DNA of 64,000 nucleotides from Malurus cyaneus samueli (Eukaryota; Chordata; Aves; Passeriformes; Maluridae), in the NCBI GenBank assembly GCA_009741485.1, contig CM019238.1, forward strand, positions 10,556,701 through 10,620,700, written 5' to 3'. Numbering within the stretch: position 1 is the first letter of the stretch; every line of letters begins with the position of its first letter. The notes beneath the pieces are model-generated. The model had not been told where the DNA came from. It worked only from the letters and a program-made list of their open reading frames with translations, and did not search any database. The position numbers and the translations under genes are program-made. Shown piece after piece: positions 1-13,800 of this stretch.

Positions 1-3000
1 GAATTGGACTATTACTCCTTAAATTGTATGTACTAAGATTATCTGAATTTCTAAAGACAGGCTTCAGATTTTTTCAATCCCCCATTTCATAACTTGGCGT
101 CACTGAGTTCAGTACTTTAGCAGCATGAGAATAATAATTTTTCTTTAAAAATAAGGCTTTGCTACAGGTAATGTTTGGAAAATAGGTATGTTCTTCTTCT
201 GGACTAGTGAATACTCATACTTACGGGAGATCTTCTCCTCCATGCCTAAGAGAATTATTAAAGGCTGCTGCATGAAAGACTTGCATTGTTTTTAAATGTA
301 GATGTCATTCCTGCAAATATGTTAAAAATTGAATCTCATCACATCGGTTTCATGCAGTTTAGAACACTGTTAGGCAGCTTTTCTGCAGGTGTTTGCTGAT
401 TTTTTTGCTTTTGTTTCAGCTGTCCCAGTTTGATTCTATCTGAAAGTCTTTTGGTTTGATGTCATCTCATACATTGTGTCGCTGTCCTGGTTTTGACTGG
501 CTGAGATACCATGGTGCCTAACCCTATTAAGCTCCATAAAGGCAGAAGTTAGAATCCCTCAGCATAATCGTAGCCCCTAACTCTTTTCTAAGCCCTTTAC
601 AGACAGATACAATATCATTTGTCATGTATATTACACTCCAGCAGATCATGAAAGAGAGATATCTCTTGGGCTGTCATAATTTAAACTGCCTTTCCCAGTG
701 ATTTTTCTGGACAATGATAGGAAGGTGGTGTTGATCACATGGAGTGGGTTTGGTAACCCAAATTTATGAGGGGGAATCCTGGCTGTTAGTTACTTGGTGA
801 TGCCCTAGTTTGCGCCATTCTATATTAAACAATGCAGTTCCCTGCTTTACCATGTAGTAAATCAGATCCTGCCACTGTTACTCTGGCAGAATCCCACAGT
901 ATTATGCTTAAAAAGATCATGCACATACCAAAACACCCAGCCAGGTGTGGGGTGGATCCGAGGCTCTGTGGAAGAGCTTTTAGTGATTTTGAGGGCGTGC
1001 CAGTGTTCTGCCTGCTCACACATGACGTGTTTCTCACTGAGCACCTCTCTACTTTTGCAAGTCATGCCCTGGGTGAAGAACAGTCCATTTGACAACAGTG
1101 GGGCTCAGCTCAGCCCTCTGGTTATGGCAACATGAGACAGAATTTTGTCCTATAAATAAAAGGCTCATCCTTTATTTCAAAACTAAGTGGAAACTTTGAG
1201 TATGTCCAGCTGCCATCCCTCATTTAACTTCCTCTCCCATTTACTTCACAGTGACTGTTAATTACATAGCTCCTGTTCTCTGGCATCTATTTCCCAGTGT
1301 TTTGCGTGAAAGTGGAGGATAATAGGGTCTGTGTGTCTCCTTGGAGATTTGGCACTTCAGAGAGCAGAGTTGCAACAGGATTTGGTGATAATCCATATTG
1401 TTTTGAATAGCTTGTGACATTGGTGAAAAAATAGTTGTTATGCTTTCACAGAAAATTGCTGCAGGTTTCAAGCAAGTGTTAAATTTCTAACAGTCCTTTG
1501 AAAACTCTAATGAGCTGTCCTGGTAGAGGGAAACAATTGCTTCATGGCACTGATAATTTTCTGGTTTACACTACGTACATTTGAGATCGCAGAGTGGCAT
1601 TGATGGTGTCAGTGAGGTGAGGCCACTCTGGAGGAGCCCCAGTTCTGTCAGTTGTGATCCACCTGCAGCTCCACTACAGATGGTAAAGGATCACATCCCA
1701 GTGAGGGGATTTCCTTTACTTGCACATCTTTTGGTGTCCATAAGATGAGGAAACCTTTGGATCTGTATTTAGGGCATTTTAAAGGAACTAGGAATGACCC
1801 TTTGCTGCCAAGGGTGGTGTAGAGTTGGGATTCCTGCTGTGAACCTGGCCCTCATCTCTGACTTGGCACAGCAGGATCCACAGGTGATGGAATTCCTTGG
1901 AGAAGGGCATGAGAGCTTTCTGAAACTGCCTTTGAATCATCTGCAACGTCTAACAGTGGCTTCTTGGAAAAGGCAGAAAAAGACCATGTGAATGTAGAAG
2001 CACAGCCAACTCATAGGATAATTATGCCTGTGGCTTGACTGACATGTTTTATTAGTCTGAAGGATCAAAGGAGACTGATGAATGCTGAATGAACTTCCAA
2101 GGAATCAACTACATCAGTCAGTAGCTCCTGACACCATTGATGTTCCAGCAAACTGATGTGACAGGTAACAAAAAGTTTTGGCTATGATGAGAAAAGACAA
2201 TGGCAAACTACTGATGTATCACTTAATAACAACATAATGCTTGTAAGTACTTACCTTAATGTGAAATTTATGGAAGTCATCAGAGCCACGAGCTGAGAGA
2301 TGTCTGTTTGACTTGATTCAGAAAGAGATTTTGTGAGGCATGAAACCACTCCAGCCTCTTGAGCCATCCTCTTGTGTAAAAACCTCTGCTTTCTCCATAG
2401 AAGGGATCCTCCTACTTCTGTGCTTCTCATGGCTTTGTGGAGTGGACAGGTCTTGATTTTGGTTTTCTGGTAGTGGTTATAACTAGCACACCAAGGCCCT
2501 GGGCTCCAACATCCCAACTTATCAATGCATTAGTGAAAATTTATGGGGTGATGGGATCTGTGGCAGATTGTGGAAACAAACAACCTGAGTTTGGAGACTG
2601 CCTTAGCCACAGCAGATGCTTGAGTAAATCTATTGTAGCCTGAATAGACATTACTGAGTTTTTGTGTTAAAGATAATTAAAAATATTAATGCACTACATA
2701 AAACTGGCATGATATTTCACTGTATTCCTTGTACCAAAATAGATTCCCTTCAACATTAAAGTGATAATCTCAGAGGTATTTGTTATTTCCAAAGAATTAA
2801 TGATCATTTAGTCAGCTAACAGCCCAAGGCAAAGCAGAAGGGTTTAACACTGTGCCAAGTGGTAGCTTCTTGTAGGAATGACTGCTTTCAAAGAATTAGA
2901 GTTATGCAAAATGCTTTCAGGATGTGCCAATCAGCTCAGTGGTTTATGGCACTAATAGTCTGCTTGTTTTTCAAATCATTTACCCTGGTGATTTAGAGCT

Positions 3001-6000
3001 GCAAGTTACATTTACAAATCTAATCACTGCTTATAGATGAACCAGTAATTATCCAACCAGTAAGTATATGAGCTTATTCTCAATCAAAAAACCCCCAGGG
3101 GTATGTGCGGTTGATGTTGGAAAACATGCCTGAGGACTGAGTCCTGTAGATAAATTGAGCCTCTTGGGTAGATTTTTTGGAGAGCTGATCTAACTTAGAG
3201 TCCACTGAAATCAGCATTTCTGCTTTCACAGAGAGCAGCAGAAGTTACTCTTGTGCATCTTTGTGGGTAGTGTCAGGACTGTTGCAGAACATGTTGATGT
3301 GCTTTACTCAGACAGAACTTTGAAAGCTTAAAAGTGTTTAGAAATTTCATTCTGAAACACCTCCAGGCCACAGAGGTGTATTATTTCCATATATTGCAGC
3401 ATCATTGGAAACACAATAGTGGGAGAATATCTTAAGACCTTGAAAGTGTAAGACAAAACCATTGTTCAGAAATACTGCAGCTGCCTGATCCAGAGCCCTA
3501 TTTCTACTCACACAACACCAGCCCAGTTCACATTCACACAAATACAGTGTTATATCACTTATTATCTGCCTTTATCTGAAAACTGCAAATGCAATATTGC
3601 TTGTGCTGTCAGGTAACAGTTCAAAACATGACTTTCCTAGCTCAGAGCTATTTCTTTGTGTCTGCTGAAGCCCAGCTCTATGTGACTCCTGCAGTCCAGA
3701 TTCACATTTTGTTAATGGAAATGACAATCTCTTGATAATTTCCCCTTGTGTTCTGTGGTTTGGGTTTGTTGTTTTTTTTCTGGTTCCCATAAATGTGGTA
3801 CAGGCAGTTGGTGTAAAAACAATGCCATCAACACATTTGCACTGATAGTGAAGATGACAAATTATACATTCATAGCTGTCTGAGTTGAAGTCCACCTTTG
3901 GCATTTGCAAACCAGGACAAATTCATTACTTTAAATTCGTTAAAATTGTTTACGACCTGTGAGGGCAGAAGAACCATTTTTACAGAACATGGCTCATTTC
4001 CTCAGCTCTCAGCCTTGGGAGCAAGAGTGTATCCCGGCCCATTTGACAGGGCAAGGACTGTCCAGCATGACTTGTGAGTGATAAATATCCCCCCATCCCC
4101 CAGCACAGAGCTGGAATGAATCCTGGACTATTTTCTTCCACATGTGACTGAACATGAAATCTTATACTTTGCTACTGGATCTTTCCAGCTGTCACATATT
4201 TGTCTTATGCTTCGTGGTAGTGAGACTTTCTGCTTTATAAGCAGAGCTCATACTGTTGTTTAATTAAAGTGGTTGGATATTCTCCACTATTAAATATTGG
4301 TTTTATTTGAATTTGGGTAAAATATAACCTTTGAATTAGAATTTCGCATTCTGGGGGAATATGCTTTGAACCACTTTGTTTGAATTCAATAAACTCAGAT
4401 GTATTTGAGACCAATGCAAAATCAAACTTCTGTCTAACTAAGGATTTGTAAACAAAAATTAGTTAGTTTGGAGAGAAAGGTTAACACAGATTTCAGGAAT
4501 GTGTTATTTAGCATTGCCTGGAATTACAGATCTTCACAGTGCAGGTGAACATTTAACCTCTCTCAGCTTTGTTTGTTGTCATTATTTGGGGCTTTCCTCC
4601 GTGGACACACAGCTGGATCCAGCTGGCCAGGCAGAGACAAGTTGTGCACTGGACACACACAGCTCTGTCTAGTACCCTCATCATCTGGAGGAGAAAACAG
4701 ATTTAAACCTTTGCTTCCACACTGTCTATAGAAAATTACTTCATCCCATCATCTGACCTGTGGGAGGATAATGGGACTGTTGTCTGGAGCCAGAGATCCC
4801 TCCTTTAAAGACTCCGTGGTCCCAGATAAGGGCAAACTTGGCGATGTTGGCTTTTATGCCTGTGGGAATAGAATCCCAGCAGTCTCTGAGATGCTTTTCT
4901 AGTGCTAAGAAAGTATGTGGAGCATTCAGGCCACGTAAAGAAAATTTTTCTGATGAGGAAATGGACTTGTCTTCATTAAAGGGAAGATAAATCAGCTTAA
5001 AAATAGCCTTGAAGTGGGAAAGGGCCAAAAGCCGAAACATGTTTAAAAGCTGTATTGAGGGCAGACAGCCTTGTATTTATATAGTTGAACAAATTCCACA
5101 GCTACACAGTAGTTGTTAATCCTGAGCTGGATTATCTGTTTTTTTTCCAAAAGCACTCGTTCTTTTGGAACGAGTGGCTGCTGCTGCTGCTGCTCACATC
5201 TGCATCCTGACCCTGGCTCTGCTCCAGCGTGGGCATCGCCTCTCCTGCTCCACAAACACCTCCTGGGCAGAAGGAGCCTGGCCAGCAGCACAGGGTGGAG
5301 TGCTCCATCCTCCTTCCCAGTAAATGCTGGCATTACCCTGGCTCAGAGCTGCCTGTAAACTTCAATCTGGTATTTGCTATGCAGTTAGACTTCCTCCAGC
5401 TTTTTAAACTGAAATAGATTTCACAACAGTTAAATAACTATTCAGTGGTTTGTATTTCAAAACTTTTTTCCATTGCTGTGGCAAGAGCTGATGTCTTCAT
5501 CATATTATTAATCTTAGATATTTTCTTCTGCAAATGCATCATTTAATTTAAATGTCTAAAGCTTCATTTAGAAGCAATAGAATTTTATATGGCATCAGTC
5601 TTTCCTGCATTTTTACCTCTAAAATATTTGTTAAATCCCAAGTGAGCAGGTTTCTTTTCTCTCATATTTTTTCATTTCAAGTCAGGTAATTATCACCTTT
5701 GGATTTTGTCTTTTCTTAAGTGGGTACTTTTCATTTGAATGAAGCTGGGATGTGTAGAAAAGACTGTTTATTATCGAACCAAACCTATTGTCGTTACAGA
5801 CAGTCCTGCCTCCATTGTTCAAGGGAATAACAATAACAGCGTGAAGCAGCTCAGCAAAATGAGAAATGGAGTTAAAAAAGAAAATAGCTGCAGACATCCA
5901 GGAGCTGATTCAGCTCGTATCAGAAGTCAACACTACTACACTGCTTGGCAGGAACTGGTTTTGGCTTATGGAAAGACAGGACTTTTGAAGTGTAAAAAAA

Positions 6001-7259
6001 AAAGACAGAATGTTATTGGAGAAACTCACAGGGTGAGAGGGATGGGATTTTCAATATGAATACAGTTGCTGTAGAAATATGAATATCCTTGATTTTTCAG
6101 TGGAAATCAGAGAGTCTTCAGATTGCATAGGTGCTTCTTAAAAATCCTCTTACAAGCCATTTGCATGGAACACAATAGCATTTTCCCTGCAAACTGTATT
6201 TTTTATTTATTGCAATTCAATAATGGAAGAAAATGTTTTAAAGCAGAGAAACTCAACAGGGCAAGAAGTCAAGTCCCACATCTCCTCACCCAGCCAAAAT
6301 GGGGCTCTGGGACTGCAGTGCCCCAGGAAAGCCTCGTATGTTATAGTTCACACACAGGAGTGAGTGCAGAGTCAGTAAATTTAGGAAGCAGCATGATCTG
6401 AGATAGCAGGGCACATGGTGATCTGAGTGTGCAGTGTTCACACCCCTCTGTGCACTTAGATCCCCTACACCCAAGAAAGTTCCAAGTAAAGGCCTTTCTG
6501 AATGTTTTTGCTACAGATAATCCCGGTGGTGGAGAGGTGCAGATTAATTCTGTGCTTAAGTTGATTTTGTTTGTGTTGAGATGCTAAAGAATATTTGGAG
6601 CAAGACTTTTTCATTGCTCCTTTATAGGCAACTTTTAGTGAGAGCTAAGAAATCTCCTAAGTGTATTTCTGCGTGTGTGTATAGACTTGTACAGTGGTGA
6701 CATCTGCTACTGCCTAATAAACTTCTAAAGAATAATAACAATAATCACAGAAAATGGATTCAGGAAATCTGTAATTAAATCTGCTAGGTGTTGGGTTTTG
6801 TTTTAGAGCTTCCTTGCTGGCTCTAGGTTTTGTCTTGTGCTTACAAAAAAAAATAATTATAACCTGAGGCAGAATTATACCTTACATTTGTTTTACTCTG
6901 CTCAGACCTATTGACTGAGAAAGTACTTTCATTCTGCTCAAAAATCAAACATATTTCTAACTGAGATTCCTAAGCCTTCCTGTTGGAGTCTGCATGCTGC
7001 TGTTGACTCACTATCCCACAGTGTAAAACTCAGGGAGAAAACCTAGAGTAAAGCTATTGAATAGTACATTTTCCTCCTGAGAGAGAGTTGTGTTACCATT
7101 TTTTTCAAAGAGGGCATTTCTGTGTCAATATTCTCAATATTTAAAAGTCCCACAGTAAGCTGGATCTGTAAGCACCACCATGGTGCAAAACAGCCTCTTC
7201 TACACAGGAGGAAGTTGAGCTTAAAAGCCTCATTTTTAAAAATAGTTTCTGGGCAGGCC
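1..7259. other. Intronic, no gene seen
   Basis: This is single-copy, AT-leaning sequence. Apart from (GCT)6 at 5177 and one inverted octamer at 6159, I see nothing definable. A 112-codon minus-strand frame (3572-3910) and a 106-codon plus frame (5739-6059) have no recognised domains. Confidence 0.75.
5177..5194 (+). repeat. (GCT)6 trinucleotide repeat
   Basis: Six perfect GCT units lie in a noncoding context. It is short and is noted only for completeness. Confidence 0.95.
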
Positions 7260-7720
7260 TGACACTGGTGTCACCTAGCTCATTTGTCCCCGGGCGTTAA
7301 ATCTGTGCAGTGGCAAAAAATAAATAAATAATCAGAGTCTTTCTGAACTATAAATGTAACAGCAAATAGATAAGAGTTCAGTGTCCTATAATAGGATGTC
7401 TTTTCGCTGACTAGCAGAAAGGGAGTGACTCAGCCTGACTGTGTACACACACTGAAATAGACTTTTTCAAGTTTGGAGACAAAGGCCTTTACATGCATTT
7501 ATAAAATTGCCTTTAAAATGCTTGTGAATGAGTTAATCACACAGCCATCTGATTAGACATGAACAGCCTCCCTATTTTTTACACGATTAGGTCATCCCAA
7601 GAGAATCACAAAACAAAATAGACACAGATGTGTCATCCAAGGGTGACTAATAAAATGCAGTTGAAAACAGTGCAATTAGGAAAATAGTGCAAGTAGGACA
7701 TTTTCAAGCCAGTTTCACAA
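7260..7720 (+). promoter_or_regulatory. Candidate conserved noncoding element 1
   Basis: This AT-rich, repeat-free stretch contains an AP-1/MAF-type site TGACTCAGC (7426-7434), a 13-bp palindrome TCCTATAATAGGA (7384-7396) and several homeodomain-like cores. The texture resembles vertebrate developmental enhancers, but conservation cannot be seen from one sequence. Confidence 0.3.
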
Positions 7721-8670
7721 CTCTGTGTCCTTCATCTGCCCTGCCAGAGCCTGTTTTTTAGGAAGTTGATGGGATAAGTTCCCCTTGGCTTGCACATGTT
7801 CAGACAGGTCTCTGCTTTCTCCTCACTCCTCTTCTTTCCCTCCTTGGGGCTGTCTCCAGCTCTGCAGTAGCATTTTGAGCATCTGAGCTCATAGAGTCTC
7901 TTCACTTTCACTTGAAGATTGTAATTCCCATGAGCTCACTGAAGTGGGAACTACTGCAGTGGAAATTTGGGAGATTGGATGGCACTTAAAATCTGAGGAA
8001 GAAGAGAAATGGCACAACTGGCACAGTCATAGATGTGTGTTTCAGTAGCAAGACCAGGCACACAGCTGTACCCTTTCCACACCCTTGCAGAGGGAATATT
8101 TTGTAAAGTACAATACAGAAGGATCCTTCTCACTTGCAGACTTTCATCATACCCTAAACTCCAGGGATGTGAAGTTTTTGATAAGCTGAGATCATTGTCT
8201 AGGTACTTGTAACCTACTAAATGGGCTTTCGATTACAAGCTCAGCAAGCGAGAGAGAGAGATGTCAAAAGAAACATGATCTTTATAGTTTTCCTGCTATT
8301 GTGAGTGAGCTTTAATTGTGAGTGGCACCTAATCTCTAGCAGGCAGCTGTGAGATGCAGTGCTGGCAAAGGAAAAAGCCCCTAGACAGCTGAGAATTAAA
8401 AAGAAACACGCAACTCACTTGATTACTGGTGTAATCTTTGAGGTGTCTTTGCAGTCCTAAGAACCTTGTTTTACAGCTGTCAGCTTTAAAGAATGAATGT
8501 CATCTTTCCTGAGCCTCTTTTTCTAGTGGTGGCAGTTGTCTGGGGAGATAAAAACTACACAGACTGACACAGCTGCTGATACGAAGAGGCTTTCGATGGC
8601 TCTCTCTCCACTGCTGTAATAAAATAAAGGAGCACTGAGTCCAGGATATCTTGTAACAAATTTCTAGTAA

Positions 8671-9005
8671 GTAAAAAAGCTGCGCAGAGTAAGTCAGGCG
8701 AGTGCTGAAAATTTTTACAGTTTAAAAACTGTTGGTAGAGGAAGAGGTGACTGGTTGGTTGCTACATTGCAATATGTTTTTGTATCAGTGGAAGCCCTGA
8801 ATTTCTCTGCTTATTCTGAAAATGTGATGAATGCTGTTATGGAAGAGCTTACTGGTTCTAATGTGAAAATACTGGGTACTTGCACAACTGAGCACTTTTA
8901 TGTGCTCATTCGAACGTATCCAGAGGGACTCCCTGACGGGAAAGTGCTTCCCTGCTCAGCAAAGGTTGTTAGTATTTATTTAGCTTCTCTCCTCAAAGTG
9001 ATTTA
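8671..9005 (+). other. Unidentified 111-codon open stretch (possible relic exon)
   Basis: The frame is open from after the TAA at 8668-8670 to the stop at 9003-9005, with no ATG near its start. The middle part (VEALNFSAYSENVMNAVMEEL and on to RTYPEGLPDGKVLP) has a protein-like composition. A weak acceptor (TTTTGTATCAG, exon start 8789) and a weak donor (GTTGTT after 8964) would bound a 176-nt exon. Since 176 is not a multiple of three, its inclusion would shift the IL1RAPL2 frame. I do not recognise the protein, and chance is the default explanation. Confidence 0.2.
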
Positions 9006-10379
9006 AAACTGGGCAGACTCGGTTGCTTGAATTGAAAGCACTAACCAGTGTTTTACTCAGTGCTGGGGTGTGTCAGCCACATGGTGTATGGCAATAAACA
9101 TTACTGATTTAGACATCTATGGGGAAAATCAATGGAACACCAGGTATTAATTCACTCAGGTACTTTAACAAATGTACCCTGGGGTTGTTCAATATCCTCT
9201 GGTTTGCTATGATGAATCTTAGAATTAGGCTGGCCCAAACCTTATAAGTGTTATTAATAGCACTGCATTAATATTGTGTGTATAATCAGGGGTTGCTTAA
9301 TTTAAAATCATGTTAGAATTATGTAAATTAATTCTTACCATACTGGCTGATGGCACTCCATCATTCCATTTTGTCCACGTAGTGTGTCATAATAATTTGC
9401 AAATTAGGGATTCTGGGATACTGAGTTTTGATGGTGCCAAAATTTACCTCAAAAACATTGAAATTCCCTGTAGTTAAATCAATAAGGAGAAAAGCATCCC
9501 TCCTGATTTTTTTCTTATTTTCTAACACCTTTTCTACTTTTGGAAGTCAGATTTAATTCTTACTTTTCAAAAGGTGACTATGAATTCTTGTTCTTGCCAG
9601 GAATGTGAAAGTAATGGGTTCAGGTCTGAAACATTTGTTCTACTGTCAAGAACAGCTTCTCTAAAATCATTCCCCCTAGACAAAAAACATGAATAATCTC
9701 AAAGAAGAAATCTGTAGGCGGAAGAGAGTTGCTAAATAAGTAGTCCTGAGAAAGAGAAATGGTGAGCTGCAGCCTTCAACAGCTAGAAAAAAATATATCT
9801 TATATAGACACTAACTATGGTTTGCTATTCAAAGAGCTGGAGGGAGAAGAGAGCTAAGGCTATAGAAAAATTATTTCCTCAGAGACAGAGTCTGCAGGAT
9901 ATAGGCTGTTGCCAGAGTTTAAGGGAAAACTGAAAAATCTCATGTTTGATTCAGAAGTTGCTGAAAAGAAGAAAAAGAATAGCTTTGGATGTAGAGTCTT
10001 TTCAAGAACTCATTTGTTAACTCCAGCTGTTCTTGAGAATAAGGCACTGGCCCTTTCCTGTCAGACTGTGGTGGGCTTGATCCGATCCTAAGGGCATTAA
10101 AATAAACCCTTTCCCTGGTTTTACCCAGACCACATGTCCAAGCCAGAGCAGTCAGTCATACTGTATTTGCTTCCCTTGGCTGGGGAAGAGCTCAAATCCA
10201 ATTTAACCCAATTATTCTGTGGGGCCAGGTTGTGTTCAGATGCCTCCATGTGTGTTGAGAGCAGAGCGTGTCTGAGCCGTGTGCGGAGTTAACGTGAGCA
10301 GGGCTGGGAGGTGCAGTCAGTGACCAGGCAGTGCTTCAGCAACAACAGCAATTCAGGTGCTATTTGTGATTTTCTGCAT

Positions 10380-10860
10380 GAATGTGGTGCCTTAACAGAG
10401 GACAGAGCCCGGGTGACACCAGTATATAATTAGAGAGGTGGCTCAGAAGTGCCTCAGTACACTAATGACAAATCCTGTAATTGCTGAATTCATCTTCCCG
10501 GTTCACCAGTAAGGCAGTTTGAGATGGCACATTACAAGTAACCCCCCAAAAACAGGCTATTAGTAAGAGAAAAACAGCTTGCAAAATGCCACAGACAATA
10601 AAATCCTTATTTCAGAAGCAAAAAGAGATTGGGAGTTGATGTGTTCACTTGGAAACTAAGCCAGTGAGGATTTGCATGTTCAAATAAAAATAAATAAAAA
10701 ATAGCAGAACATTTAAAAGAAGCTTATTTCTGTAATAATGTAAAATGTTAAGCACAGATTTACAAGCATAAATAAGAACTCAAGTCACAAAATGGGTAGA
10801 GACATTATACCAGCAGCATTAAATAGATGAAATAGCAGCAGTCAATCTAATAAATAGTTT
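10380..10860 (+). promoter_or_regulatory. Candidate conserved noncoding element 2
   Basis: This AT-rich single-copy stretch has TAATTA (10427-10432), further TAAT/ATTG cores around 10460-10490, an AATAAAATC HOX-like core near 10600 and an inverted octamer ATTTGCAT (10670-10677). It is a possible enhancer. The evidence is motif density only. Confidence 0.3.
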
Positions 10861-13800
10861 CCTTTGCTGCCTCAGAAACCAAAGAAATTGTACTGGTTTA
10901 GGGACATGCTCAAAAATAATTCAGAGAAATATCTGCTCTGCCTGCCTGCCTGCCACTGCCAAAATGCACCATCTGAGGTCACAGCACCAAACCACTTTTC
11001 ACTGTTGTCCCGGCCATCGCACACATGGCAAAATTCAGCTTTTAAAGGGCAGCAGAAATGATGAAGAAAACACGGTGGCAGCAGCCAGGGAATTCATCCT
11101 GCTGAAATCAATGGCTGTTTGAATTATAGTTGCTAAATTTATCTGCCTACTTCAGGAATTTCTGAAACTTACTTTCTTTAATCCAACTCCTTTTTAACCA
11201 TCTGAGTGCTGGTTTGCCATTCTATTTCCTCCAGAGGAAAAAAAAAGAACATCCCATCATTGCTCGGGGGTGGTGGAAGCACCGATCATTTTGTAGCTCT
11301 GCGGGGACATCTGTTGTTGCATCACTCTGTGCGTTAGTGCCAGCAAAAGCTCCAGTCAAATCCTCTTGTTCTCTTCTGGTAAAACCAGCCTGGATTGCTA
11401 GTTCTGATTATCACCTATTGCCAAACCAAATCATTTCTTTTCTTCTTCACCCTCAAATATCAGATACTGACAGTTGCCTGTTACCTGAAAATCACATCTT
11501 TGTGTGAGTTTAGAGGGAGCATGGATAAGATCTAAGGAGAGACCAGGAGCGGAATGCTGGTGCTGTGTGTGATGCATTGGGCAATCTGTGAATGCTTTGC
11601 TGTAATGACAGAGTCTTTAAAACCTGAAATTTTAGAGCTCAGTTTGGCGAAGACTGTGCTGAAGTTCATTGCTGAATATTTGAGCATATGCTTATATCCC
11701 CGGTAGGCAGCAAATCTGAGTCTTCTTCTAATCTGAGTTTTGTGCTTTGGCTGATGGAGCTGAAGAGCTCGTGGGGGGCTCAAAACCAAAACACAGCCCT
11801 CTCCAGCCAGAGTTTCGAGATACTATTTTATGGCACAGTTCATTTTCATTTTTTTGCAGGCAAACCTCATCTTTGGAAATCCATTTGAATGAAAACAAAC
11901 AAACTTTTTTTTTTTTTACAATTTCTCTAGAAACCTGTATTTTTACATAACCTCCTGCATTTGAAAAACTCACATATGGATTTTTTTGACAGACAAAATC
12001 TGCACGTGCCTGCAGTATCTTGTATTGAGGGAGTACCTCTCCATTTCAAGGGCTGGGTCATGTTTGATGTAGAGTGCTCTTCATTTTCCTACAATCAATT
12101 ATAGCTTTGGTTTCTGTAACAAATGGCTAATTCTGCTCTGCTTGAGGGAGAGAGGAAGACATTTAAATCAGTGCAAAGCACCATTGATCTGGCTCTTGTC
12201 ATCTGATTCAGTTGTTCCAGTAGTTAGCGAGGACCAGGATCACAAGAGTTTATGATTCAGGAGCTGCCTGGAGTAGATGAATTCTTCTGTCACTCTCAGG
12301 TGCTACAATGAGAAATGCGTTGTGAGAGACCAAGCCCTGTCAGGTCCTGTGCTGGTGTCCTCAGTGGCACACTCCCTGTGCACATAAGGTGTGAGGGATT
12401 TCCATCTGGCACCTGCTGCTGCCCTGCCAGAGTCTGCATCACTGAAATCCACTTTGGGGGTTGGCATGGGATGTGTTGAGGTTTGTTCAGGCTCTTCACC
12501 CAGGACATGAGAGCAGAAATTCTGGGATGGGGTAACAGCCCATACTGTCACAGCAGGAACACTCTTGCCAGCAGCTTTTTGTGTAGATCTCTTGTGCCAG
12601 ACAGCTACAATTCTGGTATTCTGGTTGGGGTTTGTTTTGTTTTTGGTTTTTCTTTTTTTTTTTTTTTTTTGGGGGGGGAGGGGTGTGGGGAAGGAGGGGT
12701 TTGTTTTTTATTTTGTTGTGGTTTTTTCCTGGAGCTAATTTAACTGAAATTAGCTAACAAGCCTTAGGAGACATGACCAGAGCTGGAATATTAGAACACG
12801 TTTTATGTTGCATAGACAATGCTGTTTCATTGAAATACTTTTCTCCTTTTGCAGTGCCTCATTTAGAATGAGTGGATGTTTTCTGTTTCAAAGCCTGTTC
12901 CGAATTTGCCTGATTTTTCTCTCACATAAAATCACCTCTAAGTCCATAAGGGCTTCATTGGAGAAATTAAAGTTGTTCAAGAGAGGTAATTTAGGGACAT
13001 CCCTACCCATTTACAAAAGCAACATGGATATGAGTTTAAAGCGCTCCCAACACAGTGAGGTGCTACAGACAATAATATACATACAGACACAAGTCTTTGT
13101 TTTTGGGTATTTTATCATGTTTGCCCCAGGCAGGCTACTGAGGTATCCTGAAGAGCTGAAGCAGGTTTTCCCAACATGATTTGTTGAGCTTTTAGGCTTG
13201 GGATTTCCCTCTTTTCTGCAGTGACATGCTGTGGATTTTGCCTACACTTGGCAGCAATGTGTCTGTTGCTGACTGACAATGGAAAGCTAGAGGAATATTG
13301 CAACTCATCTGCTGTGCTAAAAGTGAACTGAGAAGCTTTGGGAAGCCCCCAAAGTGCTCCTAGGAGGAACTAGATCCACTCCAGAGAAGAGTGTGAAATT
13401 GCCAATGAGAAATTACGGGAAATATCACCAAGGAGGAACTAACAATACTAAATGAGCTATCCTTCACAGCATAAGATTAAAAGTTTACTGATATAACCAA
13501 TCTCCTCAGCAGCAGTGATGGCAGACATATTCATGTCTAGGTGTTGTAAGTGGTGTCACTACCTGTGAGTGGCGTATTTGTCACTAGAGATAATGGGCCC
13601 CTACTGCTGCACTGCAGTGTTTGATGATTGAAGGGAACCATTACATCTGTTTGACACTTGCAAATGGTCCATGTACGTGGGTAAATTTATTTACTTTAAG
13701 GTAAGGAGAAAAAGAAACATCATTGCATATTAAAGCTTACCCTGGCACTCAGACTGAGCCTGAGAACCTGTGCCTGTGCAACACTTACTCTCCAAAGGCA

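Noticed and set aside
3572..3910. Minus-strand 112-codon frame with Cys-rich segment resembling a RING/zinc motif
   Set aside because: Only a short run of cysteines with wrong spacing for any zinc-finger family I know, and no other domain features. Chance open frame.
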